A stretch of 64,000 bases of DNA, taken from positions 26,842,206 to 26,906,205 of the forward strand of contig NC_037598.1 in NCBI RefSeq assembly GCF_003073045.1, given 5' to 3'. Numbering within the stretch: position 1 is the stretch's first letter; every line of letters begins with the position of its first letter. Positions 54,075 to 63,954 of the stretch are shown piece after piece. The notes beneath the pieces are model-generated. The model did not search any database. It saw only the letters and a list, made by a program, of their open reading frames with translations, and was not told the origin of the DNA. This stretch comes from Pomacea canaliculata (lineage: Eukaryota; Mollusca; Gastropoda; Architaenioglossa; Ampullariidae). A program made the translations under genes and the position numbers.

Positions 54075-55489
54075 TGGCTATGTACGTGCCTGTTCAGATG
54101 CAGGTTGAGCCACTGAGCACTGTTGTGCAATATAAAACATACTGTGATCACATCACAGGCTTTTGCAGAGGATGACCAAAGCTTTGTACGGCAGCTCCAT
54201 CTCCTCTTGCACACTCCAATGGCATGCTTCACAGGAAAGGTGTGGAGGTATGACTAAAGGTGTATTGCTCTTCTGACCTGGTCATAGGGTTAGGATTAAG
54301 TGTTAGCAGCCAAGTTTTCAGCATGTAGCTGGAATCACTACGGAGGCATCCTCTGACAGGCTGATTTGCTTGCTCCATGGTATCGAAGAACCCGGATTCC
54401 TTTAGTACCCTGGCATCATGCAGAATGCCAGGCAACTTTGCAACAACATCAATAAGTATCATGTCCACATCACAGATTGCCTGCAAAATAGCAAAAAATT
54501 CTGTTACAAATCTCCACACTAAAATCTAGCTGCTTATTTTATGTTTTGATATGTTTACAATTTTGTTTGTAAAAAACAAGTGCTGCTATGCTACTGTACA
54601 TCTTTGTCACTACCTCAGAGTCTCAATGTGGATGTTTACCCAATAAATTTATATTGACATTTTATGTGGTATTTTAAAAGTTTTAATTGACATTTCACAG
54701 TTTGTATGTAACTGTATATTTCATAATTTTTATTTACTCAGTTCTCATCTATGATGGTGGGTGATCAGATAAGTGTCAGAAACCAAGTAAAAATGCTCAT
54801 AACTGGAATATGAAATACATCATATGAAAATCCTGACAAAGTGGTGGCTAAAAATATAAGGACTACAAGAATTTTCCACAAAGTTGTTACCTGTTGGCAC
54901 AACAACAACAACAACAAAAATAATAAATGTGCTGGCAACAGCTTAAAGTCAAAGAAATTTTAAGGAAAAGAAATTTCACTCACCTGCATATTAATTGAAT
55001 GTACATTTTTCCTATTGATGTATTCATGTTTGTTTTCTGATGGATTTTTTTTTTTAAATTGGAATGTGAGTTCCATCCACACAGCCAAAGACACCTTTGA
55101 ATCGCGCTATTTTATAGAATTTCCTCTCTCTGCAGCTCTGCCTCATCGTGATCCGGAAAACTAATCCACTGTGTCATAAGACTGAGTAGAGTTCGTGTCA
55201 CAGCACTTATGGTCCTTGGTGTTGTTGGCTCACATTTAACAATTGCCAGCAACATCTTGAAAGCCTGTGGATTAAAACCTCTAAGCACGTACACTTGCAG
55301 CACTGTAGGTAGTGCGCCAACGCGGTTCGAATTTACGAGTTGGTTTTCAAAAACATCTGTAAGGCTGAGAATGTGATGTCGGCTATATCTAAATTTGCAC
55401 AACAGTACAGCATTGTTGTATTTATAAATCGGATTAATCCCATCGCGAAAAACGCTCTTTTTCCTCAAAACAAGCTCTGAGCACAACAA
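54075..55489 (-). pseudogene. HARBI1-type nuclease pseudogene
   Basis: The minus-strand pieces in order are LRKKSVFRDGINPIYKYNNA (N terminus), VLQVYVLRGFNPQAFKMLLA, FYKIARFKGVFGCVDGTHIP with the first catalytic Asp, INRKNVHSINMQ at a GTGAGT donor, then (54519 down) CDVDMILIDVVAKLPGILHD with the second Asp, SYMLKTWLLTLNPNP, and after a frameshift VKHAIGVCKRRW and VCFILHNSAQ. Order and motifs match HARBI1 end to end. Stops and shifts make it inactive. Confidence 0.9.
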
Positions 55490-55702
55490 ACGCCGCCATC
55501 TTTAATCGTCGGTTTCGCGATTTAACGGTGGGGACCTCCACCGTTAAAGTTAGCGTCGGTTATAGGTCATCGGTTAGCGAAATTTCGGCCCCTGAATACG
55601 CCGTTGTCGCGCTAACCGACGACTAGTCACGTGACCGGTATCGGTTAAGGCTTAACCGACGTCCATGAATACAAGCCCTGACCAATATTTTGTGTATGTT
55701 AC

Positions 55703-55795
55703 AGGTCAAGAGCAGCATCCACTTCATCCAAAATGTACAATGGTGCTGGCTTGAATAGCAGCATAGCCAGAATGAGTGACGAGGCCACCAGCGAC
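55703..55795 (-). CDS. SMC2: SMC2 (condensin) exon with Walker B and D-loop
   Basis: The 93-nt exon has a TTTGTGCAG acceptor and a GTAACA donor, phase 2 on both sides. It encodes [20 protein letters not shown] then [10 protein letters not shown]. The [11 protein letters not shown]alker B/D-loop and the preceding LFKPAP(I/L)Y are characteristic of SMC2 rather than SMC1, 3 or 4. SMC2 is the core ATPase of condensin and compacts chromosomes. Neighbouring exons (the signature LSGGQ just upstream and the SHTQNIG block just downstream) are not found in the window. They may lie beyond transposon-filled introns. Confidence 0.88.
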
Positions 55796-55799
55796 CTGC

Positions 55800-56020
55800 A
55801 CAAACAAATCTCTTTATAAGGACATAGGTCAGATCAAAGCACTTTTAGTAGCTACATGTCAAGTTTTACACATGCATCAAAGAACTGTCTAAATGCACCC
55901 CCACTGCACACATCCCCAGAAACATACTGCAAATGCTAGCGACTTGGGGAAATGTTGCAAATTTGGAAAGTCTTGGTGAAATGTGATCCAGTTTATTAAT
56001 TCTACTGAGCACCATGTTGC
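55800..56020. other. SMC2 intron, no other feature
   Basis: The sequence between the SMC2 exon and the LINE remnant shows nothing recognisable. Confidence 0.4.
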
Positions 56021-56575
56021 TCATTATCTAAAGTGCTCAGGGTTACAAGTATTAAAAGGAAATATGCCCATGCAGAAAGAAACAAAATGAAGTTTCCTTA
56101 GCATAGCCAAACACTGCTCACTTGCTGCAAAAGGCAGACAACACAACCTGCAGACTTTGGTGCGAGAGCAAAGATACTCCTAACATCCTGCCAGAATACA
56201 TTAAGATTTATGCCCCTGCAAGAAAATTGTCTAAGCAGGGCCGATGTTCAGGTGGAGTTCTTATGGTAAAAAGCTGTTGGTCACATTATATAAAGGAAAT
56301 AAGATTTGATTCAGCCACCAGAGTTACATTGAAAATTGATAAAGAATTAAATAAGTCTGACAAAGATGTTATCTTGATATCATGCTATGTAGACATGTAG
56401 TGCCAGAAGGCAGTCCTTTTTACAATTCGTCAGATATAAAAGATGGCATTCATCTATTAGAGTAAAGTGTATTGCAGTATATAGATAAAGATGAATTCTA
56501 CTTAATTTCGTGTGGAGACCTTAATGCAAGGACAGGGTCCGAACAAGTTAGTACAGATGATATTGTAAACTATTT
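56021..56575 (+). pseudogene. LINE endonuclease (EEP) fragment with R4 leader
   Basis: The first 155 bp equal the R4 repeat at 31843. The following frames give RKLSKQGRCSGGVLMVKSCW, then ELNKSDKDVILISCYV, PEGSPFYNSSDIKDGIHLLE and FYLISCGDLNARTG. The GDLNARTG motif is a signature of AP-type endonucleases of non-LTR elements. Stop codons at 56398 and later, plus frame changes, disable it. Confidence 0.82.
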
Positions 56576-56739
56576 TCATTCTATGCTGCATTGTGTTACC
56601 ACTATGTAAATATCCCGCCATGTCAAAACGACTATATAAGTCATTGACATTAAAGTGCTCGTACTCGTACTCATCAATCACATGCTGATAATACTCAACT
56701 GCATGTACTGCTCCACTCCACTGGCGTAGTCTCACTCTG

Positions 56740-56985
56740 CTACCCGCACCACAGAAGTCTGTATTCAAGAAGTCCAAGAGTGGATGGTGACAAACAAACT
56801 GAAACTCAATGATGATAAAAAGGAAGCCCTCCTATGTTTGAGAAGAAATCTGTCTTCACTCGTTTGTCCACCAAGTCACATCAAGGTGGGCGACACCAAC
56901 ATCACCTTTGTGTCCTCCATTAGGAATCTGAGATTTACTGTCACTGCAGACATGACTCTTGCTAAATAAATTACAGCTGTCTGTC
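56740..56985 (+). pseudogene. LINE reverse transcriptase thumb fragment (CR1-like)
   Basis: The frame reads VQEWMVTNKLKLNDDKKEAL, then PSHIKVGDTNITFVSSIRNL and a stop at about 56967. The W-M-x-x-N-K-L-K-L-N-x-x-K motif is typical of CR1/L2-type reverse transcriptases just after the catalytic FADD. A nearly identical piece lies at 62775-62890 on the other strand. Confidence 0.8.
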
Positions 56986-57115
56986 AGTCTATTATGATAG
57001 GCAAGTTCCAGCTGTCTGTCAGTCTGTCTATTATGATAGGCAAGTTCCAGCTGTCTGTCAGTCTGCCTATTATGATAGGCAAGTTACAGCTGTCTGTCAG
57101 TCAGTCTATTTGTCA
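56975..57115. repeat. 48-bp tandem repeat, about three units
   Basis: Units contain CAGCTGTCTGTCAGTCTG and TATTATGATAGGCAAGTT. The array starts right after the LINE thumb fragment. Confidence 0.9.
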
Positions 57116-57170
57116 CACCCTTCCTTTTGCAATATCATGTTAATATCAGCTTCTTGTTCTTGTGGTGTCC

Positions 57171-57345
57171 TTGTTCTTAAGCGCTACTTACGGAATGTGA
57201 GTACGCGCTTTACCAATTAATAATAGTAATCATAAATGCAAAATGTGTAAAGAGCATACTTACACTCAAGGAGCATGCTCTTAGCGCTTAAGAACAAGAA
57301 ATAAACATGGACAGCATGCAATGAACAGGAAAACAAACAACATAT
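57171..57345. repeat. Dispersed repeat R3, inverted pair
   Basis: 57171-57214 (minus) and 57241-57300 (plus) are imperfect complements containing TTCTTAAGCGCTA and AAGAGCATGCTCCTTGAGTG, with a spacer of about 26 bp. A hairpin could form. Other copies are at 59306, 60540 and 63955. The plus copies are followed by an ACATGGACAG motif, then CAGGAAAACAAA. Confidence 0.75.
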
Positions 57346-57349
57346 GAGC

Positions 57350-57994
57350 TATACAAGAATCAACAACCGTACGAAACAAAGAATAAAATCAAATACAGAA
57401 AACACAGAGGAACCAAACAACAACAACAATCATCATCATCTTATTATTATTAGTCCAGAAATAGACGGTTATCGTTCTTTAAATGACTCTTCTGTCACCT
57501 GGTTTTAGATCTAGCCAATCAGCTTGACTTTTCACATCACTGAAGATTATAATTATGTGAGTTTTGTTCATAGATTGGAATAAATCAGTTTAAGGTCCAA
57601 TCCATCTATAGAATTTATACAAATGTATAGTAGTAGATCGTCTGCAGACACATTTATTCTATTTTTATTATCTTGGTGTACGAGTAGAGCCATTAATATC
57701 CGGGTATTTCAACAGACGACCGGCTCACAGCGCCACTACATAGACGAGATGTGGCGTTCAGTTCGCCCAAAGAACGAAGTCCGACTGTGACAACTTTATG
57801 AAAGATTTCGCCGTCATCTTAAGCATCTCAATGAAAGGCAAGTATTTTGTGTTACTAGACTTTCTTAGCTGCAGCACCAGCATCGCCTTCGTTCTTAGAT
57901 TCATTATTTCAGAGGCGATGAACGTCTTGATTTGGTAATTGCAACGTCGGCCATTCTGCCTTCTTACGTCAGCGCCTTATAGAGCCAGAAAGAA
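57350..57994. other. No supported gene
   Basis: A short (CAA)n(CAT)n(TTA)n microsatellite lies at 57418-57452. The rest has no supported exon. Confidence 0.4.
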
Positions 57995-58412
57995 ACGTTA
58001 GTAATTCACAGTTTTAATTTGTTAGTTGCTACATAAAAAAAATTGGTAATTCATAGTTTTAATTTGTTAGTTGCTACATAAACAAAAATGAGTAATTCAC
58101 AGTTTTAATTTGTTAGCTGATGCATAAACAAAAATTAGTAATTCAGTTTTAATTTGTTAGCTGGTACATGAACACAAATTAGTAATTCACAGTTTTAATT
58201 TGCTAGCTGGTGCATAAACAAAAATTAGGAATTCACCCTTTTAATTTGTTAGCTGGTACATAAACAAAAATTAGTAATTCACAGTTTTAATTTGTTAGCT
58301 GGTACAAAAAGAAAAAAAAGTAATTCATAGTTTTAATTTGTTAACTGGTACAAAACGAAAAATTAGTAATTCATAGTTTTAATTTGTTAGCTGGTACAAA
58401 GAAATTAGAATT
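57995..58412. repeat. 46-bp tandem repeat, about nine units
   Basis: The unit contains GTAATTCACAGTTTTAATTT and GTTAGCTGGTACATAAACA. Later units are slightly shorter and lose the CATAAAC part. Confidence 0.95.
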
Positions 58413-58869
58413 CAAATCAAATATTAAAGAAAAAGTGATTTTATTCACTAAAATCCCACAGTTGAATAGAATATATAAAGCCACCACGTGACGATAAACA
58501 CCCCAAAAGGTATAAAACCAGTTAGCAGCCAAAAGAATATTACTTGGGGACCTGTTTAAGCTCTCTGAATGGCTGGCTGTCTCAGTTGGCATGATCCCGT
58601 ATTTAGATACAATTGTTGATGAGAGTCAACTACATTTCAATAAAGGTAGTCGTCTGGTCTGATGTGAAGATTTCACATAAAGGATTTAGTGGTAAATAAG
58701 CAGCTCGCATGAAAATTACTAAAGTTATCCTTTTTTAATATATTTCATGCACGAAAATATGACTTTACAGTGAATTCAATGTTAGTTTTCAAATGAAAGT
58801 TACTGTGTAAATTTATGGTATTGTATGATAATGATAAGAACTCTAGCTCCTAGAAGATGGTTGTGTTAG

Positions 58870-59211
58870 GAATAATGATGATTGATGATTGATGATGATG
58901 ATTGATGATGATTGATGATGATTGATGATGATGATTGATGATTGATGATTGATGATGATGATTGGTGATGATGATTGATGATGATGATTGATGATGATTG
59001 ATGATGATTGATGATGATGATTGATGATGATGATTGATGATGATGATTGGTGATGATGATTGATGATGATGATTGATGATGATTGATGATTGATGGTTGA
59101 TGATGATGATTGATGATTGATGATGATTGATGATGATGATGATGATGATGCACATTATTGTCTTGCTCATAGCCCAGATGGTGACACAAGATCAGACAGC
59201 TATCGTAGTCA

Positions 59212-59251
<40 letters not shown>

Positions 59252-59290
59252 GTGATGATTGATGATGATTGATGATGATTATGATGATAA
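58870..59290. repeat. GATGAT/GATTGAT microsatellite
   Basis: Two blocks (about 58873-59155 and 59211-59290) mix GATGAT and GATTGAT units. They are separated by about 55 bp of unique sequence. The His/Ile/Ser-rich frames across them are artefacts. Confidence 0.97.
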
Positions 59291-59305
59291 AACGATGCGT
59301 GATTA

Positions 59306-59352
59306 GTACAGCGCATACTCACGCCCATAATGAGCATGCTCTTAACGTTTTA
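59306..59352 (+). repeat. Dispersed repeat R3 copy
   Basis: It contains AGCGCATACTCAC and GAGCATGCTCTTAACG, as in the other R3 copies. It directly follows the GAT microsatellite. Confidence 0.65.
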
Positions 59353-59599
59353 GATAATAACTAACACCGCATTTTAAACTGTGTAAGCATTACTGCAGTA
59401 ACATGAGTTACACAAAGTACAATTTGTGCGATATCAGCAGGTCACAGCAGCAAGCACAAACCAAAGCGAAGTTTTTCCCTTCAGTGGGACGTTTTAGGAA
59501 AAACAAACCAGCGTCCGCGGATGTATACACGTACAAAGCATTAACTATATGGAAGTTTTACACTTTCTCACAACTTCACTTTTAAAAAAAATTGTTACA

Positions 59600-60385
59600 G
59601 TTTTTTTCTCTCGACTGCCTTAAGTTTCCCACAAAATCAGATAGTGTAACTGTCTCTTTTTCTTGTGAACTCCCATAGTTTTTGTCTTTTTGTCCTTATT
59701 GTCTGGATCCAATTTCAGCAGCTGGTATTCTAATAAGCTAATTCTTTGGAAGCCGTCCCATTGGCTGGAAATACCGGTCTTTTTCTGGGTCTTTCCCAGC
59801 TCGGTCTTGGGTTCAGTTAAGTTCTTCTGATGAACTTTATACAAGATGCCAATAGCTATTTTCTTTTTTTTCCTCTATCTTTTCTCCAAGCTGACACCTC
59901 AGATACACCTTCCTTGCTTTTCTATCCTCGTATGTGTGTTCGAGTTCTCTGATTTGTTTTGTCAATCCTTCTGGTGCTCCGTAATACTCCTTGTTGGCTG
60001 ATTTCTCTACTTTCAGCGTTTTCTCCAGATTCCTAACACGCAGCAGGACATGTATAAGTTAAATTTACTTTCCAAATGAGCCACTTTCTCTGCCTCGGTG
60101 TTTCCCTCCAGAGATTTCAGTCTAGTGGTAGTATTCTCAAGATCTTTATTCAGTCTTCCCTCGCGTTCCTTCAAGATTCTGATTTCTGCTACGGCTTTCT
60201 GTAGGTCGTAAAACTGTTTCTTATGACCAAATTCAAATTCACGAACCTTTTCTTTAAAATCACCAACGGTCACCTATGGTTGTTTACATATCAATTGATC
60301 TCTTTCATTTTGGCAAACATCCGTTTCAGCCTTAAGCCGAGCAATTTCTTGGTCCCGGTTACTGATCTTTGTCTGCAGTCTTCTT
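59600..60385 (-). pseudogene. Coiled-coil protein fragment
   Basis: The minus-strand pieces in order are SNRDQEIARLKAETDVCQNE, then FKEKVREFEFGHKKQFYDLQ, KAVAEIRILKEREGRLNKDL, RNLEKTLKVEKSANKEYYGA, LTKQIRELEHTYEDRKARKV and a polar C terminus ending with a stop at 59620. Heptad Leu/Ile spacing and charged residues indicate a long coiled coil. The pieces are separated by about 14 and 42 bases, too short for normal introns, and by frame changes. A decayed retrocopy is more likely than an active gene. The upstream end runs into a trinucleotide microsatellite. The family is not identified. Confidence 0.6.
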
Positions 60386-60539
60386 CATCATCATCATCCA
60401 TCATCCATCCATCATCATCCATCATCATCCATCACCATCCATCACCATCCATCACCATCCATCCATCCATCGAATAATCCATCCATCATCCATCCATCAA
60501 CAAACAACAAACAACAACAAACAACAACAACAACAACAG
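60385..60539. repeat. CAT/ATCC and CAA microsatellites
   Basis: CATCATCATCC-type units are followed by CAACAACAAA units. Confidence 0.95.
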
Positions 60540-60650
60540 AAAATGTGTAAAGCGCGTCCTCACACTCCTAAGCAGCATGCTTTTAGCGCTTAAGAACAAG
60601 AACAAAACATGGACAGAATACGAGGGGCAGGAAAACAAATAAATAACATA
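60540..60650 (+). repeat. Dispersed repeat R3 copy
   Basis: It contains GTGTAAAGCGCGTCCTCACA, GCAGCATGCTTTTAGCGCTT and AAGAACAAGAAC, then the ACATGGACAG and CAGGAAAACAAA motifs shared with 57300-57345. Confidence 0.75.
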
Positions 60651-60891
60651 GTCCTGGTCCGTGACAATGCGAAAACGAAGTCCTTTTACTCTCTCTCTCT
60701 GGGCTGTGAATGCCTGTCTTCAGAAAGAAATATTTGTGCATACCGTTCTGAGCATGTCCCTGCTCCTTCATTGACGAACCATAATGTGCAAACGGACATA
60801 TTTCTCTCATATATATATATAAATTCTTCGGAGTAACCTATCATCACTAGACTACTCGACCCGGAATTATGAAGACAGACATTATCTGATT

Positions 60892-60985
60892 ATGATTGCA
60901 GGTTTTGTCTGGAGATGGATGGTGGCACTGTGTGTGTTCACTGAAATCGTCGCCGCCCAACACAATGTTGACCCGGGAAACGAGA
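60892..60985 (+). CDS. Candidate first coding exon with signal peptide
   Basis: In-frame ATGs at 60892 and 60919 give a hydrophobic stretch (MVALCVFTEIVAAQ) followed by a polar QHNVDPGNE segment and a good GTGAGT donor at 60986 (phase 1 from either ATG). A signal peptide with cleavage after Ala-Ala or Ala-Gln is plausible, so a secreted or membrane protein may start here and continue past the window's transposons. No second exon was found. Confidence 0.35.
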
Positions 60986-61044
60986 GTGAGTATTGTAACT
61001 ATTACAAGATAAATTTTCTCGTAGAAAATGTCTTTAGGTATGTC

Positions 61045-61802
61045 TCAGTCAGTAGTGTTATTGTCATGACGCATTAAAGTAACACAGTCAAGCAATACGA
61101 TGGGGGAAGTCACGATATTACAAAGTAGCTGAAGAAATCTCTGGGAGACAGAAAGCAGTTTCCGGAGAAGGAAGAGGCACTGATGAGCCTTTTTTACGAC
61201 AGCTTGAGTGTTGGGATCCCAGCAAAGCCTCTTATTGAAGATCAGGTATTTAGACGTAGGGACAATATTCACCTCCTTGTCATGGATGGCACTTATGGGA
61301 CTTGGTGAAGAATTGTGGCCCAAATCAAATTCAATCTCTTTGGTCTCTCTCACATGAACTTCTAGGAAATTGTCATTGCACTACAAAATGGCTAGGGTTA
61401 GGGTTAGGGTTAACTAACCCTTAGGAAATAGAACAGTGCAGTGTCATCCGAGGGTTTAACAAGATCTTGACCTTCGTGATTACTGCCACAGCTGTTGGTT
61501 TATATGATAAACAAGAGTAGGGATAAAACTCACCCTTGGTGTGAGCCAGTGCACGCTGCGATGGAATCAGAAAAAGTGGCGTTGACAAATGTTCGTTGCT
61601 GCCCAATCAAAAAGGAAATTATCCATGCCACTAGCTGATGATGAAGGGAAAACTCGTCAAGGAGTCTTCTAGCTAAGATATGTGGCTGGATAGTGTTGAT
61701 AACCGATAAGAAGTCAGCAAACAAGAATATGAAATATTTATATAGCGTATTTTCCCACACGGAGGCGATGTAGTAAGCAGCAGGTAGTGATCGGTATCGC
61801 AT
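61045..61802 (-). pseudogene. LINE reverse transcriptase remnant (Rex1/CR1-like) split by telomeric repeats
   Basis: The minus strand from 61802 has FLFADFLSVINTIQPHILAR with the first catalytic Asp, then HHQLVAWIISFLIG and FSDSIAACTGSHQG. From 61353 it has KEIEFDLGHNSSPSPIS, SKYLIFNKRLCWDPNTQAVV and KKAHQCLFLLRKLLS, the post-palm region. Between them lies GGGTTAGGGTTAGGGTTA at 61394-61411. The FADD motif is not recognisable. Confidence 0.82.
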
Positions 61803-61875
61803 GACAGAATGAATGGAGTTTACCCAAGTAACTAGTCTCTTTTCCGAGACGAAGATAAGACAGAGAAAGAAAGCC

Positions 61876-62143
61876 TATGGAAAGGGAGAGAGTTCCAATG
61901 TTTGGCTGCACAACAACTAAACATCCTGTGGCCATATGTTGTTGTTGTGGTGACAGGAGGGGGGGGGAATTGGTGTTTTACGCCGTGTCAGCAACTGAGG
62001 CTATATTACGGCAAGCAGCCAGCCCTGTAAACAGATGCCACGTGCAGAGAAAGAACAGCGTGCCCGAGACGAGAAATGAACTCTGGGCAGCCAACCTTCA
62101 CTGTATTGGTGACAGGCGCTAACCGTTGCGCCACGGGACCGCT
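61876..62143 (-). mobile_element. tRNA-derived SINE, copy 1
   Basis: On the minus strand the head (62143 down) reads GTCCCGTGGCGCAACGGTTA then GCGCC, like a tRNA A box. A B-box-like AGAGTTCATTTCTCG follows. The 3' 185 bp match 63601-63787 in opposite orientation, with one base change and a two-base poly-G length difference. A poly-C/G run lies at 61959-61967. Confidence 0.7.
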
Positions 62144-62361
62144 GTGTGGTGACAGGAAGAGTAAGGAGATGATCATCACACGAGGAGTGGAGCTGTGTAG
62201 CTGGGATGTAAGGGAAGAGCAGTCCACAGAAATAATCAGGACAGGTGTCAGCAAAGAAATTACAACACAACACGGACAGTTTGACACGAGTGAATTCGAG
62301 AAAGGATGGGAAGCCAGTCCACAAAACGAAGTAGCGGAGTGACGTGGTCCTTTCTCTAGCT

Positions 62362-62548
62362 CAGTGGTTCTTAACCGGGGTTCGATCGAACCCTTGGGGT
62401 TCGGTGAGTCGGTCTCAGGGGTTCGGCGGAGCCTCCGCCACGCAGGTCAAGACACACCCGCAATTCCTGATGACACTAAAGAAGGGTTCGGTGAATGTGC
62501 ATATGAAGCTTTTGGGTTCGGTACCTCAAAAAAAGTGAAGAACCACTG
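62362..62548. mobile_element. hAT MITE, 187 bp
   Basis: CAGTGGTTCTTAACCGGGG at the left and GTGAAGAACCACTG at the right are inverted. The 8-bp duplication CTCTAGCT lies at 62354-62361 and 62549-62556. The interior repeats GGGGTTCGG-type motifs. The ends are related to those of BED-finger hATs. Confidence 0.9.
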
Positions 62549-62774
62549 CTCTAGCTCTTAGCACCTGACGTGCAGCAGACTTCTGTACTTTCTGGACTGT
62601 GTGAAGAAGGTATACAGGGCAGCCAGCAAGCAAGGAGTGTGTGAAGGAGGTATACAGGGCAGCCAGGCCGAGAAAGAACAAAGGCACAGACAAGAGTGTT
62701 GGTAGCGCGCGTAGACAGAATGTGGCGCTAATCTTGGGTAGCACATAAAGACAGACAGACGGACAGACAAATGT

Positions 62775-62890
62775 AACTTATTTATCAAGTTTCATGTCTG
62801 CAGTGACAGTGAATCTCAGATTCCTGACCGATGATGCAAAGGTGATGTTGGTTTCGCCAATCTTGATGTGATTTTGCGGACAAACGAGCT
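62775..62890 (-). pseudogene. CR1-like reverse transcriptase thumb fragment, second copy
   Basis: On the minus strand it reads HIKIGETNITFASSVRNLRF, then TVTADM, nearly the same as 56870-56960. Only about 38 codons remain. Confidence 0.75.
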
Positions 62891-63500
62891 GTCACGGACC
62901 AGTCCGTGCCTCCTGTGTTTTGAGTGATTCGCCTGAGTGGAGGGGAGCGGGGTGGCGTAGCCAGCCCTGTGTGTTGCCTCTCTGCCATGTAACGGTCAAC
63001 TGTGTAATAGAGGATGGATGGAAAGTTGGCACGCGTGATTGTCCTGCTGAATTTGGAAATCGTGGGTCACTGGACACCACGTGTATTTTGTGAGTTGTGG
63101 ACATCACGTGTGGCTCGGCCAGTGCTCACACCTGGTCTAGTGTGACTGGGGTGGGTATTTAAGCCCGACCGTAGCGGCCAGTGGGGGACAGAGAAGGGAG
63201 AGAAGGATAGATGGATGGATCGATCTATCGAAATGGCGAGGGGCTGTCGATCGAGCGGCGGCTGTTATTTATGTTTGTGGATTGGAGTGAATGTGTTTCA
63301 CTGACTCGCTGTTGCTGCTTTTGCTGCGGAGCCGCTGCTGCTGTTTTTGGGATTACAACTTCAGTAGAACTGCTGCTGCTGTGGTTAGCAGCCCACGTAA
63401 GTTTGCTGAAGGTTCCACGCTGAATCTGCTACTGGGAGCGGTGGACATCGCCGAGCTGACGAGAAGTTGCAGGAAAGGAACAACCTGAGCCGGCGATAAG
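62891..63500 (+). other. Possible LTR or promoter-like segment
   Basis: The segment opens TGTCACGGACC. A GGGTATTTAAG TATA-like box lies at about 63155, followed by a purine-rich GGGGGACAGAGAAGGGAGAG. This is compatible with a solo LTR or a mobile promoter. No second LTR and no target duplication were found. Confidence 0.25.
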
Positions 63501-63600
63501 GCGGAAAGCATCCCATGAAAGCCTCGGAGAGTGTTGAGCAAGTGGGCTCCACCCTCGTACCTGTCAGCGACGACAACCCACCGACTGCGGGGAGGGACGT

Positions 63601-63787
63601 CGCTGTTCTTTCTCTGCACGTGGCAGCTGTTTACAGGGCTGGCTGCTTGCCGTAATATAGCCTCAGTTGCTGACACGGCGTAAAACACCAATTCCCCCCC
63701 CCCCTCCTGTCACCACAACAACAACATATGGCCACAGGATGTTTAGTTGTTGTGCAGCCAAACATTGGAACTCTCTCCCTTTCCATA
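63601..63787 (+). mobile_element. tRNA-derived SINE, copy 2 (3' part)
   Basis: It is the reverse complement of 61876-62060 at about 99% identity. The region upstream lacks the recognisable tRNA-like head of copy 1. Confidence 0.75.
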
Positions 63788-63954
63788 CCCGCCACCTACC
63801 CACTATGCTATAGAATGCGTTACACGCACCTCCTCATTAATCATTACTCCTAACACCTTTATTCATCATCAGTTCTGTTGTTTATCTTTCCGTCTTTGTT
63901 GTGCTGTTTGTTTCTTCTTCTGTCTCTCGTATGTTGCCTACTTCGTATTCTTGA

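Larger units (their letters stand above)
51651..55677 (-). mobile_element. Two-gene PIF/Harbinger transposon
   Basis: GGCTTGTATTCATGGACGTC at the left and its complement at the right are terminal inverted repeats. CTG flanks both sides (51648-51650 and 55678-55680), the 3-bp duplication expected for Harbinger. Subterminal TTAACCGACG-like motifs recur in both orientations. It carries a HARBI1-type gene on the minus strand and a Myb/SANT-type gene on the plus strand, both damaged. It is 4027 bp long. Confidence 0.93.

Noticed and set aside
57171..57300. CRISPR-like spaced repeats
   Set aside because: The two units are inverted, not direct, and the family is dispersed. Nothing else suggests a CRISPR array.
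58850..59189. His/Ile/Ser-rich frames of more than 100 codons
   Set aside because: They are microsatellite translation. Two overlapping frames on the same strand look equally good.
62108..62143. A tRNA gene
   Set aside because: Only an A-box-like head and a weak B box are present, and the sequence continues into a SINE body. No cloverleaf can be drawn.
61876..63787. Single DNA transposon with 185-bp terminal inverted repeats
   Set aside because: The arms contain SINE body, and one arm carries a tRNA-like head. Two SINE copies in opposite orientation explain it better, and no target duplication surrounds the pair.
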